Position numbers and translations under genes: made by a program. Shown here piece by piece: positions 1-7,189 of a stretch of 22,700 nucleotides of DNA. Source of the DNA: Opitutus sp. (GTDB lineage Bacteria; Verrucomicrobiota; Verrucomicrobiae; Opitutales; Opitutaceae); the NCBI GenBank assembly GCA_009695065.1, contig SIBR01000054.1:1-22700 (forward strand). Reading direction: 5' to 3'. Position 1 is the first letter of the stretch. Every line of letters begins with the position of its first letter. Under the pieces are notes generated by a model. The model was not told the DNA's origin. It did not search any database and saw nothing but the letters and a program-made list of their open reading frames with translations.

Positions 1-209
1 TCCTGTCGGCCGAGGGAAAACCATTGCCCGCAGAAGCGATCGAAGGAAGCAGCCTCCTTACTTCGGACAACGTCCATTGGGTACTTCGGCTCAGCGGACC
101 GGCCCTCTCCGCCCGCGAGCTGCGAGTTCGCTTCGCGATGAAAAACGCCCGCCTCTACAGCCTATCGAGCGCGGAAGGACCCGGAGCGGCCATCCAACCG
201 GGTAGGTAA
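1..209 (+). CDS. C-terminal tail of an unidentified protein (5' end outside window)
   Basis: An open frame runs from the left edge (first full codon at base 3) to a TAA at 207-209, giving about 68 residues. No convincing start lies inside the window; the only internal candidate is a TTG at 24, so this is most likely the end of a longer gene. The tail contains the string LRVRFAMKNARLYSLS, a beta-rich pattern I associate with the C-terminal jelly-roll ends of secreted glycoside-hydrolase or BNR-type proteins, where a similar '(L/V)R(F)xLxxAxLYxF' phrase is common. That resemblance is weak and no catalytic motif is visible. It lies 150 bases upstream of the TonB receptor and on the same strand, which fits a carbohydrate-active exported protein, but the function should be treated as unknown. 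Confidence 0.55.
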   Translation, partial: LSAEGKPLPAEAIEGSSLLTSDNVHWVLRLSGPALSARELRVRFAMKNARLYSLSSAEGPGAAIQPGR

Positions 210-359
210 ATCAAATCAGCACGGCATCCTGCGAACCACGAGCTGACCCGTCCGTGGCAGGTTACCGGCGGAGACCACTGCAATACAATTTGCCGAGCCC
301 CGCCGCAGTCTCACAGTTCCAGTAGACTAGCCTTCCACCAACCCCGTTTGCCTTCGGCC

Positions 360-2654
360 ATGCACTCCCTTCACCGCCGCCTTTGCCCGACCCCGCGTCT
401 TGCCGCGTTCGCCCTGCTTTCCCTCGCTTCGCTCCCGGCCCAAACCGCTCCGTCCACGCCTGCCGCCACGGCCAGTGGACCCCACAAGGAGGACGAAGTC
501 GTCACCCTCGCCCCTTTCGAGGTCCTCTCCGACAAGGGCACCCGCGGTTATGGCACCACGAACGCGATGGGCGCGACGCGGGTGAACGCCCCGATCGAGA
601 ACACGCCCCAGTCGATCATCTCCCTCAACCAGGAGTTCATGAAGGACGTCAAACCTGCCTCGTTCATGGAGGCGCTCCGCTTCGTGAGCGGCGTGACCAA
701 GGGGTCGGGCGGCGAATACGGCGGCGATGTGACGCTGCGCGGCGTCACGAGTGAGGCGATTGGCTACCGCGACGGCATCGCCGACCGGCTGTCGACCTCG
801 GCGGCGGGCCTCGCCACCGTGCCCGACCCGATCGAAGTGGAGCGGCTCGAAGTCATCAAGGGGCCGGCGGGCGCGCTCTATGGGTCGCACTCCTTCGGCG
901 GCTTGATCAACCGCGTGTCGAAACGTCCCCTCGCGACGCGCCGCACCGAGATTGGCGCCGGCTACACGTCGTATGCCGACTCCGAAAGCTATTCCCGCGG
1001 TACGCTCGATACCACGGGGCCGATCGACACGGGGAAGAAATTTCTCTATCGCTTGGTGTCCTCCTACCAAGACGGCACCAACCACATGCACGGTCGCTTT
1101 GGGAAATCGCTCGTGATCGGCACGCTGGAGTTTCGCCCGGATGCCGCGACGGCCGCCTGGGTGCGTTCGCGCTACAGCGACGACCGCACCACCGCCGTGC
1201 AGGATCTGTGGACCGACAGCCAGCGCAACATGCCCTTCGGCCACCTGCCGCGCAATCCGTGGATCGGCAATTATTACAACGACGACCAGGTGGACAAGGT
1301 GATCGCCAAGGCGCAGGAATTTGGCATCACCCGGGCGTTCTCCGCTCTGGGCACGCCGTGGAGCGCCCGCCTGCTCGTGCGCCGCAACGAGGTGTCCGGA
1401 TCCCGGCGCACCTACATCGATTCCGGCAACATTTTTTTCCGGAACGGGGTCGCCCTCAAAGTCGGCACGGCCGACATGACGACGAACAATGCGACGTGGG
1501 CGCAGGCGACGGCGGCCGGGTTCGACGACCTGCGGGAAAATATCCTGCGCCGCGACATCCGCAATGGCGACAGCCGGGCGACCTCGTTCAATTTCGACCT
1601 GACCGGCACCTTCAAACTGGGCCCGACCGAGCACACCCTGTTGTTGTATGCGGGCAAGGCGGACGACGAGACGTTGGGCCGCCGCTTCCGGGAAAACTGG
1701 ATCGCGGCCAAGCCGAGCTTGTACCGCCGCACCAGCGTGCCACCGGAAACCGTCCTCGACGGCCGGCCCCAGACCCTCGCCAACGAATGGACGACGACCA
1801 AGACCTCCTACACCAATCACGCGGTCCAGGATAACATCGCACTCCTGCGCGGGAAATTGATTCTCGTGGGCGGCGTCCGCTATGATTCCGGCGAAACGAA
1901 AGTCTTCGACCACCTGGTGAACCGGGCCCTCGCGCCGGTCAAAGTGACCCATTGGACGCCCACCTACGGAGTGGTAGGCAAGCCGGTGAAGGGGGTTTCG
2001 ATCTTCGGACTGCATTCGGAAACATTTCAGCCGCAGGGCGGCGTCAACCAGGCCGGCGAACGGCTGCGCCCCCTCCTTGGCGTGGACAACGAAGTCGGCT
2101 TGAAACTCGACCTGTTTCGCGAGCGCGTCGTGATGACCGCGTCGCATTTCAACATGTCGCAGGAAAACGCGTTCCTGAAGATCATTCATCCCGACGGCAC
2201 GTTTGATTTCACCCAAGTGCCGAGCAGTTCCACCCGCGGCTGGGAGATGGACCTCGCGACCCAGCCCATCGACCACCTGACCATGATGGTGGGCTATCAG
2301 TGGCTTCAGGCCAGGACGCAAAGCGGGCTGTCCATCGCCAATGTCCCGCAGGGCGGCACCTACAAGGGGTTGATGAAATATTCGATCAGCCAGGGCCCGC
2401 TGAAAAACCTTTCGCTCGGCCTGTCGTACGAGTTTGTGAACGATCGCCGCGCCGGTGATGCCAACAACACCTATTTCCTGCCCGGTTATCAGCTGGTGGG
2501 ACTCCTGGGCTACTACACCTGGCGGTCGTGGCGATTCCAGGTGAACGTCGAAAACTTGAACGACGTCTGGTTTGTCGCCGGCTCCACCTCGCAGCAGTTC
2601 ATGCGCAGCGGCGCGCCGCGCAACTTCCGGTTCAGCTCCACCTATACCTTTTGA
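360..2654 (+). CDS. TonB-dependent outer-membrane receptor
   Basis: Outer-membrane active transporter of 764 residues from ATG 360; a TTG four codons upstream (348) is a less likely start. Residues 1-30 look like a signal peptide (basic MHSLHRR, then a hydrophobic run ending near LPAQTA). TLAPFEVLSD at 49-58 is the short linker seen before the plug in many verrucomicrobial receptors. The plug follows at roughly 62-190, with NTPQSI, TLRG and the typical end VERLEVIKGPAGALYG. The rest is a beta-barrel ending in YTF, the terminal aromatic recognised by the BAM machinery. The plug most resembles the siderophore-receptor subfamily (FhuA-like). In this context, with a hydrolase and sugar oxidoreductases directly downstream, uptake of oligosaccharide is the more likely job, but the ligand cannot be read from sequence. 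No SusD partner is visible. The spacing of 16 bases to the next gene suggests cotranscription. Confidence 0.93.
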   Translation: MHSLHRRLCPTPRLAAFALLSLASLPAQTAPSTPAATASGPHKEDEVVTLAPFEVLSDKGTRGYGTTNAMGATRVNAPIENTPQSIISLNQEFMKDVKPASFMEALRFVSGVTKGSGGEYGGDVTLRGVTSEAIGYRDGIADRLSTSAAGLATVPDPIEVERLEVIKGPAGALYGSHSFGGLINRVSKRPLATRRTEIGAGYTSYADSESYSRGTLDTTGPIDTGKKFLYRLVSSYQDGTNHMHGRFGKSLVIGTLEFRPDAATAAWVRSRYSDDRTTAVQDLWTDSQRNMPFGHLPRNPWIGNYYNDDQVDKVIAKAQEFGITRAFSALGTPWSARLLVRRNEVSGSRRTYIDSGNIFFRNGVALKVGTADMTTNNATWAQATAAGFDDLRENILRRDIRNGDSRATSFNFDLTGTFKLGPTEHTLLLYAGKADDETLGRRFRENWIAAKPSLYRRTSVPPETVLDGRPQTLANEWTTTKTSYTNHAVQDNIALLRGKLILVGGVRYDSGETKVFDHLVNRALAPVKVTHWTPTYGVVGKPVKGVSIFGLHSETFQPQGGVNQAGERLRPLLGVDNEVGLKLDLFRERVVMTASHFNMSQENAFLKIIHPDGTFDFTQVPSSSTRGWEMDLATQPIDHLTMMVGYQWLQARTQSGLSIANVPQGGTYKGLMKYSISQGPLKNLSLGLSYEFVNDRRAGDANNTYFLPGYQLVGLLGYYTWRSWRFQVNVENLNDVWFVAGSTSQQFMRSGAPRNFRFSSTYTF

Positions 2655-2670
2655 GGGCGATGGCGCGCGC

Positions 2671-3717
2671 ATGACTCCACGCCGCGCCATGAAGTCTTCG
2701 GCGAAGAAGGTGCGTTTGGGTCTGGTGGGCCTTGGTTGGGGCGACCGCGTCGCCTTCGCCATCCGCGACGTGCCAGATGCCACGCTGGCCGCGTGCCACG
2801 CACGCACCCCGGGGGCCCGCGAGGCGTTCGCGGCCCGGCATGGCGTGGGCGCCTGCGCGACCTTCGGCGGGATGATCGCCGACGATTCGCTCGATGGCAT
2901 CATCATCATGACACCGAATGGCACCCACGGCGAACTGGCCATGGCCGCGATGCGGGCGGGGCGACACGTGCTGGTGACCAAACCGATCGCGACCACACTG
3001 GCCGACGCAGCAGCAATGATCCGGACCGCCCGGGAAACCGGCCGGGTTCTGGCGGTGGGCCATCAGAGTCGGCGGCATCCGGCGATGCGGGCGCTCAAGC
3101 GACTGATTGATGATGGACAATTGGGGACCGTGAAGATGATCGAGGGCAATACGTCGTCGCCCACCGGCCTGAACGTGGTTCCTGCCGATTGGCGGGCGCA
3201 AGCGGCGGAGTGTCCGGGCGGACCGCTGATCCAACTCGGCATCCATTACGTGGATAATTTTCAGCATTTCTTCGGGCCGGTCCGGACGGTGTCGGCGTGG
3301 CTGGGCAAAACGGGTTGCGGGGCCGTAGAACCCGACACGGCCACGCTCTGCCTTAATTTTGCTTCCGGAACCGCCGGCTACCTTGGGAGCAGCTACGTGA
3401 CGGCCAAAGCCCGCTGGATCCGTGTCTCCGGTGAAACCGGTTCGGCGCTCTTCCGTGACGATGGCGGCCTGCAACTTCTCCGGCCGTCCGGGGAGACGAT
3501 GCTGTCGCCTCCCGTGGCCGACTTCGACACGGTGTTGCGGCAAATGCTCGCCGAGGAGGTGGCCGATTTCGTCGCATGCCTCCGGACCGGAAAGGAACCC
3601 GAGATCAGCGGCGCGGCGGCGGCGCGAAATCTGGCCGTGGTGCTGGCAGCGGTGGAATCGCACCGACGGGCCCGGCCGGTGGCCGTGGAGGAATTGCTGC
3701 GGGCCGCAGGACTTTGA
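2671..3717 (+). CDS. Gfo/Idh/MocA family NAD(P)-dependent oxidoreductase
   Basis: Cytoplasmic sugar or cyclitol dehydrogenase family member, 348 residues from ATG 2671. The open frame extends upstream into the receptor gene, but the Rossmann strand begins at residue 14, so a start at 2671 or at ATG 2689 is required; GAGGG at 2653-2657 is a possible if distant ribosome site. The dinucleotide motif is GLVGLGWG (17-24). The family's catalytic lysine sits in TKP (103-105), where EKP is usual. The second active-site block is GGPLIQLGIHYVD, with the histidine at about 192. The fold and cofactor use are clear; the substrate is not, since this family oxidises or reduces many sugars, uronates and inositols. 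It begins 16 bases after the receptor and ends 2 bases before the GH88 gene, so it belongs to the same transcription unit. Confidence 0.9.
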   Translation: MTPRRAMKSSAKKVRLGLVGLGWGDRVAFAIRDVPDATLAACHARTPGAREAFAARHGVGACATFGGMIADDSLDGIIIMTPNGTHGELAMAAMRAGRHVLVTKPIATTLADAAAMIRTARETGRVLAVGHQSRRHPAMRALKRLIDDGQLGTVKMIEGNTSSPTGLNVVPADWRAQAAECPGGPLIQLGIHYVDNFQHFFGPVRTVSAWLGKTGCGAVEPDTATLCLNFASGTAGYLGSSYVTAKARWIRVSGETGSALFRDDGGLQLLRPSGETMLSPPVADFDTVLRQMLAEEVADFVACLRTGKEPEISGAAAARNLAVVLAAVESHRRARPVAVEELLRAAGL

Positions 3718-3719
3718 CC

Positions 3720-4844
3720 ATGAGCGTTGGAATGTCCGCCAGCGAGGTCCGCGCTCACTTGGACGGTTTTTGCATGCGCACGGAACGGGCGGGACGATTT
3801 TTTGGCGACGCGATGCCGGACTATTACGATGTCGCGACGGGCCGCTGGTTGATGAACGGCGGTTGGACGGAAGGCTTCTGGCCGGGCCTGTTGTGGCGTT
3901 TGCATCTGCACTCACCAAACGCGGGCCTGGCCGAGCAGGCCCGCCGGGCCACGCGATGGGTGGCGCGGGTCAAGGCGGACGTGGACGACCACGATTTGGG
4001 TTTCCTCTTCGAACCCTCGTGCGTGCTCGAGCACGAAGCGACCGGGAATGTCGAAATGCTGCCGGCCGCGCTCGCCGCCGCGGAACGGCTCGCGGCGCGC
4101 TATTTGCCGGCGGGACACTACATCCCCGCCCATGGCGCGCTGGACGGTCCACAGGCCGGGTTTGCGATCATCGACACGGTGATGAATCTGCCGCTGCTCC
4201 TTTGGGCGGCGCGTCACACGGGCGACAAGCGATTTGCCGACATCGCGACCGAAACCGCGCGCACCATTGCCCGTGAACACATCAGGCCGGGCGGTTCGTC
4301 CTGTCAGGTGCTGTGGCTGGATCCGGCCACGGGTCGCACCGTTAAGCGAGAGGCCATCATGGCGGTGAACGTGGATTCGTGCTGGGCTCGCGGGCAGGCG
4401 TGGGGCATGCTCGGGTTTGCGAGACTGCATCAGCTCACGGGTGAGATTGGTTTCAAACAAGTGGCGGAAAAACTGGCGGGATATTTTCTGTCCCGGGTAC
4501 CGTCCGACGGCGTGGTGTTTCACGACTTGGACGACCCGACGGCACCCGACGTGCCCAAGGACACCTCCGCTCAAGCGATTGCGGCGGGTGGACTGGTCAC
4601 GCTGGCGCAATGCACGCCGGGCAAAGAAAGCGTCCGCTGGCGCACGTCGGCGGAGCAGTTGCTCAAGCCCTTGCTCGACCATCATCTGGTACCCGAGAAT
4701 CCGTCCGACGCAGCGCCGCGCGGGTTGCTCGGGCACGGCTGCAAATCTTTGCGCAAGAATCAGGGCGTCGTCAGCGAGATCATCTTTGGCGACTATTATT
4801 TCGTGGACGCGCTGACGCGCTGGCTACGCCTTGGCTCAGGTTGA
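3720..4844 (+). CDS. GH88 unsaturated glucuronyl hydrolase
   Basis: Removes the 4,5-unsaturated uronic acid from the non-reducing end of oligosaccharides produced by polysaccharide lyases. It has 374 residues from ATG 3720, with AGGA at 3708-3711 eight bases upstream. The family hallmarks are all present: HDLGF at 91-95 (Asp92 matching Asp88 of the Bacillus enzyme), IIDTVMNLPLL with Asp152 matching the catalytic Asp149, and SCWARGQAWGMLGF at 220-233 lining the (alpha/alpha)6 barrel. The length is normal for GH88. GH105 is related, but the HDLGF and IIDxxMNLP blocks favour GH88. I see no signal peptide, so it probably acts in the cytoplasm on imported oligosaccharide. No polysaccharide lyase is in the window. 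It starts 2 bases after the preceding oxidoreductase, and its 3' end overlaps the convergent Ldh2 gene by 9 bases. Confidence 0.92.
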   Translation: MSVGMSASEVRAHLDGFCMRTERAGRFFGDAMPDYYDVATGRWLMNGGWTEGFWPGLLWRLHLHSPNAGLAEQARRATRWVARVKADVDDHDLGFLFEPSCVLEHEATGNVEMLPAALAAAERLAARYLPAGHYIPAHGALDGPQAGFAIIDTVMNLPLLLWAARHTGDKRFADIATETARTIAREHIRPGGSSCQVLWLDPATGRTVKREAIMAVNVDSCWARGQAWGMLGFARLHQLTGEIGFKQVAEKLAGYFLSRVPSDGVVFHDLDDPTAPDVPKDTSAQAIAAGGLVTLAQCTPGKESVRWRTSAEQLLKPLLDHHLVPENPSDAAPRGLLGHGCKSLRKNQGVVSEIIFGDYYFVDALTRWLRLGSG

Positions 4845-5884
4845 AAGTTTCGCCGGCGGCGAGATGTTGAGCGAACGGGCCAGAGCTGAGATCTCCTCCC
4901 ACACTCCGGGTGAAACCGGCACCCCGCTGATCTCGCGCTCGCGGCGGTGACGGAATTCGATTTCACCCGGCAAGAGCACTTCGCTGAAACCCTCGGCTGG
5001 GGCAGATTTTTTGATCTGGTCGAGCAGTTCACTCACGGTCCGGTGAAAGTCGGGCAGCGGAGTAAAGTTTTCCACCGACCACGCCAGGATCAGCGCGGGA
5101 TTGCCCATTCGGTAACCAGCCTGGCAAATCGGCATGGAGCCGGCGAGCGTGGTGGCGAGGATCTCGATCATCAGCATCAGCGCGGAACCTTTGTGGGCGC
5201 CAAAAGGCAACAGCGCACCGCCCGCGTAGAAGTCGTCCGGACTGCGCGTGGGACGACCTTCGCGATCAATGAGGCAGCCGGCCGGCAAAGCGGTCCCGTT
5301 CGCCTGCGCCACGGCCACCCGGCCCTCGGGCACGGCCGAGGTCGCGAAATCCAGCACGAGCGGCGGGTGTGGCGCGGGCGTGGGCACGGCCAGCGCGATG
5401 GGATTCGTCCCGAGCAGTCGCTCCCGGCTGCCATGCAACGCGACCGATCCGCCACGGTTGCCGCCCGCCGCGATGACGAGCCCGGCCAGCCCGGTGGCGG
5501 CCAGGTTCTCGGCGTACTCGCCGAGCCGGCCGATGTGATGAGCCCGGCTCACCGCCACGCCGGCCTGGCCATGTTCCGCGCATATTTCCCTCGCGAGTTG
5601 CGTGCCGAAGTGCGCCGCGACCTGCCCGAAACCCCGCCGCCGTCCACGACCGCGTTGGCCCCATGGCGTTGGGCCACCACGGGACGCGCCCCAGGCTGCA
5701 TCGTGCCATCGCGGATCCGCCCGATGTAGCGCGGCAAACGCATGAGGCCGTGCGACTCGATGCCGCACAGATCGGCCTTGATGAGCGAAGTGGCCACAAC
5801 CACGGCCAGATCGTCCGGGGTGCCGGCCGCGGTCAAAAGAGCCTGGCCGAAACCCGTCAAATCTTTTTGATGAAAGCGAGGCAT
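4836..5884 (-). pseudogene. Ldh2/malate-lactate dehydrogenase family gene with a 1-base frameshift
   Basis: NAD(P)-dependent 2-hydroxyacid oxidoreductase of the Ldh2 (malate/L-lactate/ureidoglycolate dehydrogenase) family, read in two frames. The N-terminal part runs from ATG 5884 with GIESHGLMRLPRYI (the family SHG active-site block) to about NAVVDGG. The C-terminal part resumes in another frame at GFGQVAAHFG and continues through AHHIGRLGEYAE, GTNPIAL, LVLDFATS and GAHKGSAL to TGA at 4838-4836. The frames meet near 5632-5648, at the minus-strand run GGCGGCGGGG. Restoring one base there gives VDGGxGFGQ, exactly what the family expects, and a protein of 349 residues (usual 330-360). The break is either a real mutation or a homopolymer sequencing error. 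The start is uncertain: GTG 5962 has a perfect AAGGAGG upstream and would add 26 hydrophilic residues. It is divergent from the 6010 gene. Confidence 0.85.
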
Positions 5885-5967
5885 GGATGGAGGGGAAAAA
5901 TCATTTTCGTCGTCTCGTTCGCGGTCGCCAAACGCCCCCGAGTGGTTTCCCGCGCGGACCACGCTGG

Positions 5968-5974
5968 CCTCCTT
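5968..5974 (-). promoter_or_regulatory. Consensus Shine-Dalgarno AAGGAGG before GTG 5962
   Basis: On the minus strand AAGGAGG lies five bases before a GTG at 5962-5960 that is in frame with the N-terminal half of the Ldh2 gene. Most genes in this window have weak or no such site, so it stands out. It argues for GTG 5962 as the start, while the family alignment favours ATG 5884. If used, the product gains a charged leader (MVRAGNHSGAFGDRERDD...) absent from normal Ldh2 proteins. A chance match remains possible. Confidence 0.45.
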
Positions 5975-6009
5975 GAAGTAAGCTGGCCGCCGCGATCAGC
6001 TGGGGGACA

Positions 6010-7047
6010 ATGAGCTCCCAACGATCCGTCGGCATCGGCTTGATCGGCGCCGGTGCGATGGCGAAGGCCTATGCCGAATGCCTTCAGCGCTACACGGCGG
6101 GCGCCCGGCTGGTGGCGGTTGGCGGCGGCAAGCGGGCGGGCGCGCTGGCGGAGGCGTATGGCGTACCGGCGGTTTCGTCGGTTGACGAGCTGCTGCAAAA
6201 AGCCGGGGTGGACGCGGTCATTATCGCCACGCCGGAAATGCGGCATGGCGAGCAGACCCTGCTGGCGGCGGCAGCCGGCAAACACGTGCTCGTGGAGAAA
6301 CCGATGGCCCCGACCGTGGCCGAGTGTGACGACATGATCGCCGCCTGCACCCGTGCCGGCGTGCAACTCATGGTGGTGAAGCACTGGCGATTCCGCGGCG
6401 TGCATACCCGGGCGCGGGTCATGCTGGCCGACGGCAGCCTCGGCGCGCTTCGCACGATCCGCAATTGGACGCTGAGTCCCCGGGCGTCCTCGCTCGCCAC
6501 CGTGGCGAAGAAACCCTTCTACCTCGATCCGGCGGGAGGCGGGCTCTTGATGGGCTGGGCCGTGCACAATCTCGACTGGGTCCGCTGTCTCGCCGGGGCG
6601 GAACCGCGCAGCGTGACAGCAACCATGACCGCGGCCGCCGCGCCGCTGCCGGAAGGGGAGCTTGAAGCGAAGATCACTTTTGCCAACGGCGTCGAAGCCA
6701 GCGTGCGAATCGCGATCGATCTGCCGGAGGACCCGGGATCGGATCAGGTTTTCCGCACGAGTGTCGTGACGGAGCGCGGTGCACTCGATCTCAACGGTTA
6801 TGGGCAACTGCGTGCGAGCGACGGGCAGGGTGACAAAATTCTCTGGACCCAGCCGGCCTTTGACCCCCGTGATCCGGCCGACCCGCGCCGCCTCGAAGCC
6901 TACGCCGCGATGTTACAAGGGTTCATCGACTGCATCCGCCTTGGTACGCCGCCGCCGGTGTCCGGACACGACGGCCGGATGGCCGTCGCCTTGTTTCAGG
7001 CGGCGCGCGAAGCGGCGAAGTCAGCCCGGCCGGTGCTCTTTGCTTAA
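6010..7047 (+). CDS. Gfo/Idh/MocA family NAD(P)-dependent oxidoreductase (second copy)
   Basis: Cytoplasmic sugar-type dehydrogenase of 345 residues from ATG 6010. The Rossmann motif is GLIGAGAMA (10-18), the catalytic lysine is in the canonical EKP (96-98), and GGGLLMGWAVHNLDW carries the conserved histidine near 186. A purine run GGGGGA lies at 6002-6007, unusually close to the ATG. It differs clearly from the 2671 gene, so this is not a recent duplication and the two probably act on different substrates or steps. It stands alone on the plus strand, divergent from the frameshifted Ldh2 gene across about 125 bases, and is followed by an intrinsic terminator at 7074-7099, so it is probably a single-gene transcript. 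The substrate is unknown. Confidence 0.9.
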   Translation: MSSQRSVGIGLIGAGAMAKAYAECLQRYTAGARLVAVGGGKRAGALAEAYGVPAVSSVDELLQKAGVDAVIIATPEMRHGEQTLLAAAAGKHVLVEKPMAPTVAECDDMIAACTRAGVQLMVVKHWRFRGVHTRARVMLADGSLGALRTIRNWTLSPRASSLATVAKKPFYLDPAGGGLLMGWAVHNLDWVRCLAGAEPRSVTATMTAAAAPLPEGELEAKITFANGVEASVRIAIDLPEDPGSDQVFRTSVVTERGALDLNGYGQLRASDGQGDKILWTQPAFDPRDPADPRRLEAYAAMLQGFIDCIRLGTPPPVSGHDGRMAVALFQAAREAAKSARPVLFA

Positions 7048-7073
7048 CCCGAATTCTGCCATTGCCGGTGTGG

Positions 7074-7099
7074 CCGCTTCGCAAGAAGCGGGATTTTTT
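7074..7099 (+). terminator. Rho-independent terminator after the 6010 oxidoreductase gene
   Basis: A perfect 7-bp stem CCGCTTC / GAAGCGG (7074-7080 and 7085-7091) closes on a stable GCAA tetraloop and is followed by GATTTTTT. It starts 26 bases after the stop of the plus-strand oxidoreductase, the expected place and orientation. Confidence 0.85.
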
Positions 7100-7121
7100 C
7101 GGTGTTCCACCAGTCTTCGGT

Positions 7122-7145
7122 CCCTGCCCTCCCGGGCAGGGCTAC
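7122..7145 (-). repeat. Single REP-like palindrome with GTAG head
   Basis: Read on the minus strand this is GTAG followed directly by CCCTGCCC, a GGGA loop and GGGCAGGG, a perfect 8-bp stem. A GTAG tetranucleotide placed 5' of a GC-rich hairpin is the signature of REP elements mobilised by RAYT (TnpA-REP) transposases. It sits between two convergent genes (ends at 7047 and 7190), the usual habitat of REPs. No transposase is nearby. It may also act as a bidirectional transcription or mRNA-end structure. Confidence 0.6.
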
Positions 7146-7189
7146 GACAAGCCACCCAAGCTCAGAATCGAACTCACGAGCCTGCGCTC

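Noticed and set aside
261..289. Possible promoter (TACAAT at 284-289) before the TonB receptor
   Set aside because: The matching -35 position (GTTACC) is poor and promoter consensus for this group is not well defined; not strong enough to list.
327..2996. 889-codon open frame on the minus strand opposite the TonB receptor and the first oxidoreductase
   Set aside because: Its product is rich in Arg, His, Gly and Ala with no domain logic, it spans two real genes, and it mirrors their codon bias. It is an antisense shadow of GC-rich coding DNA.
7158..7180. Minus-strand GAGTTCGATTCTGAG resembling a tRNA T-arm
   Set aside because: The flanking bases do not form a 5-bp T stem and no acceptor or anticodon arm is present nearby.
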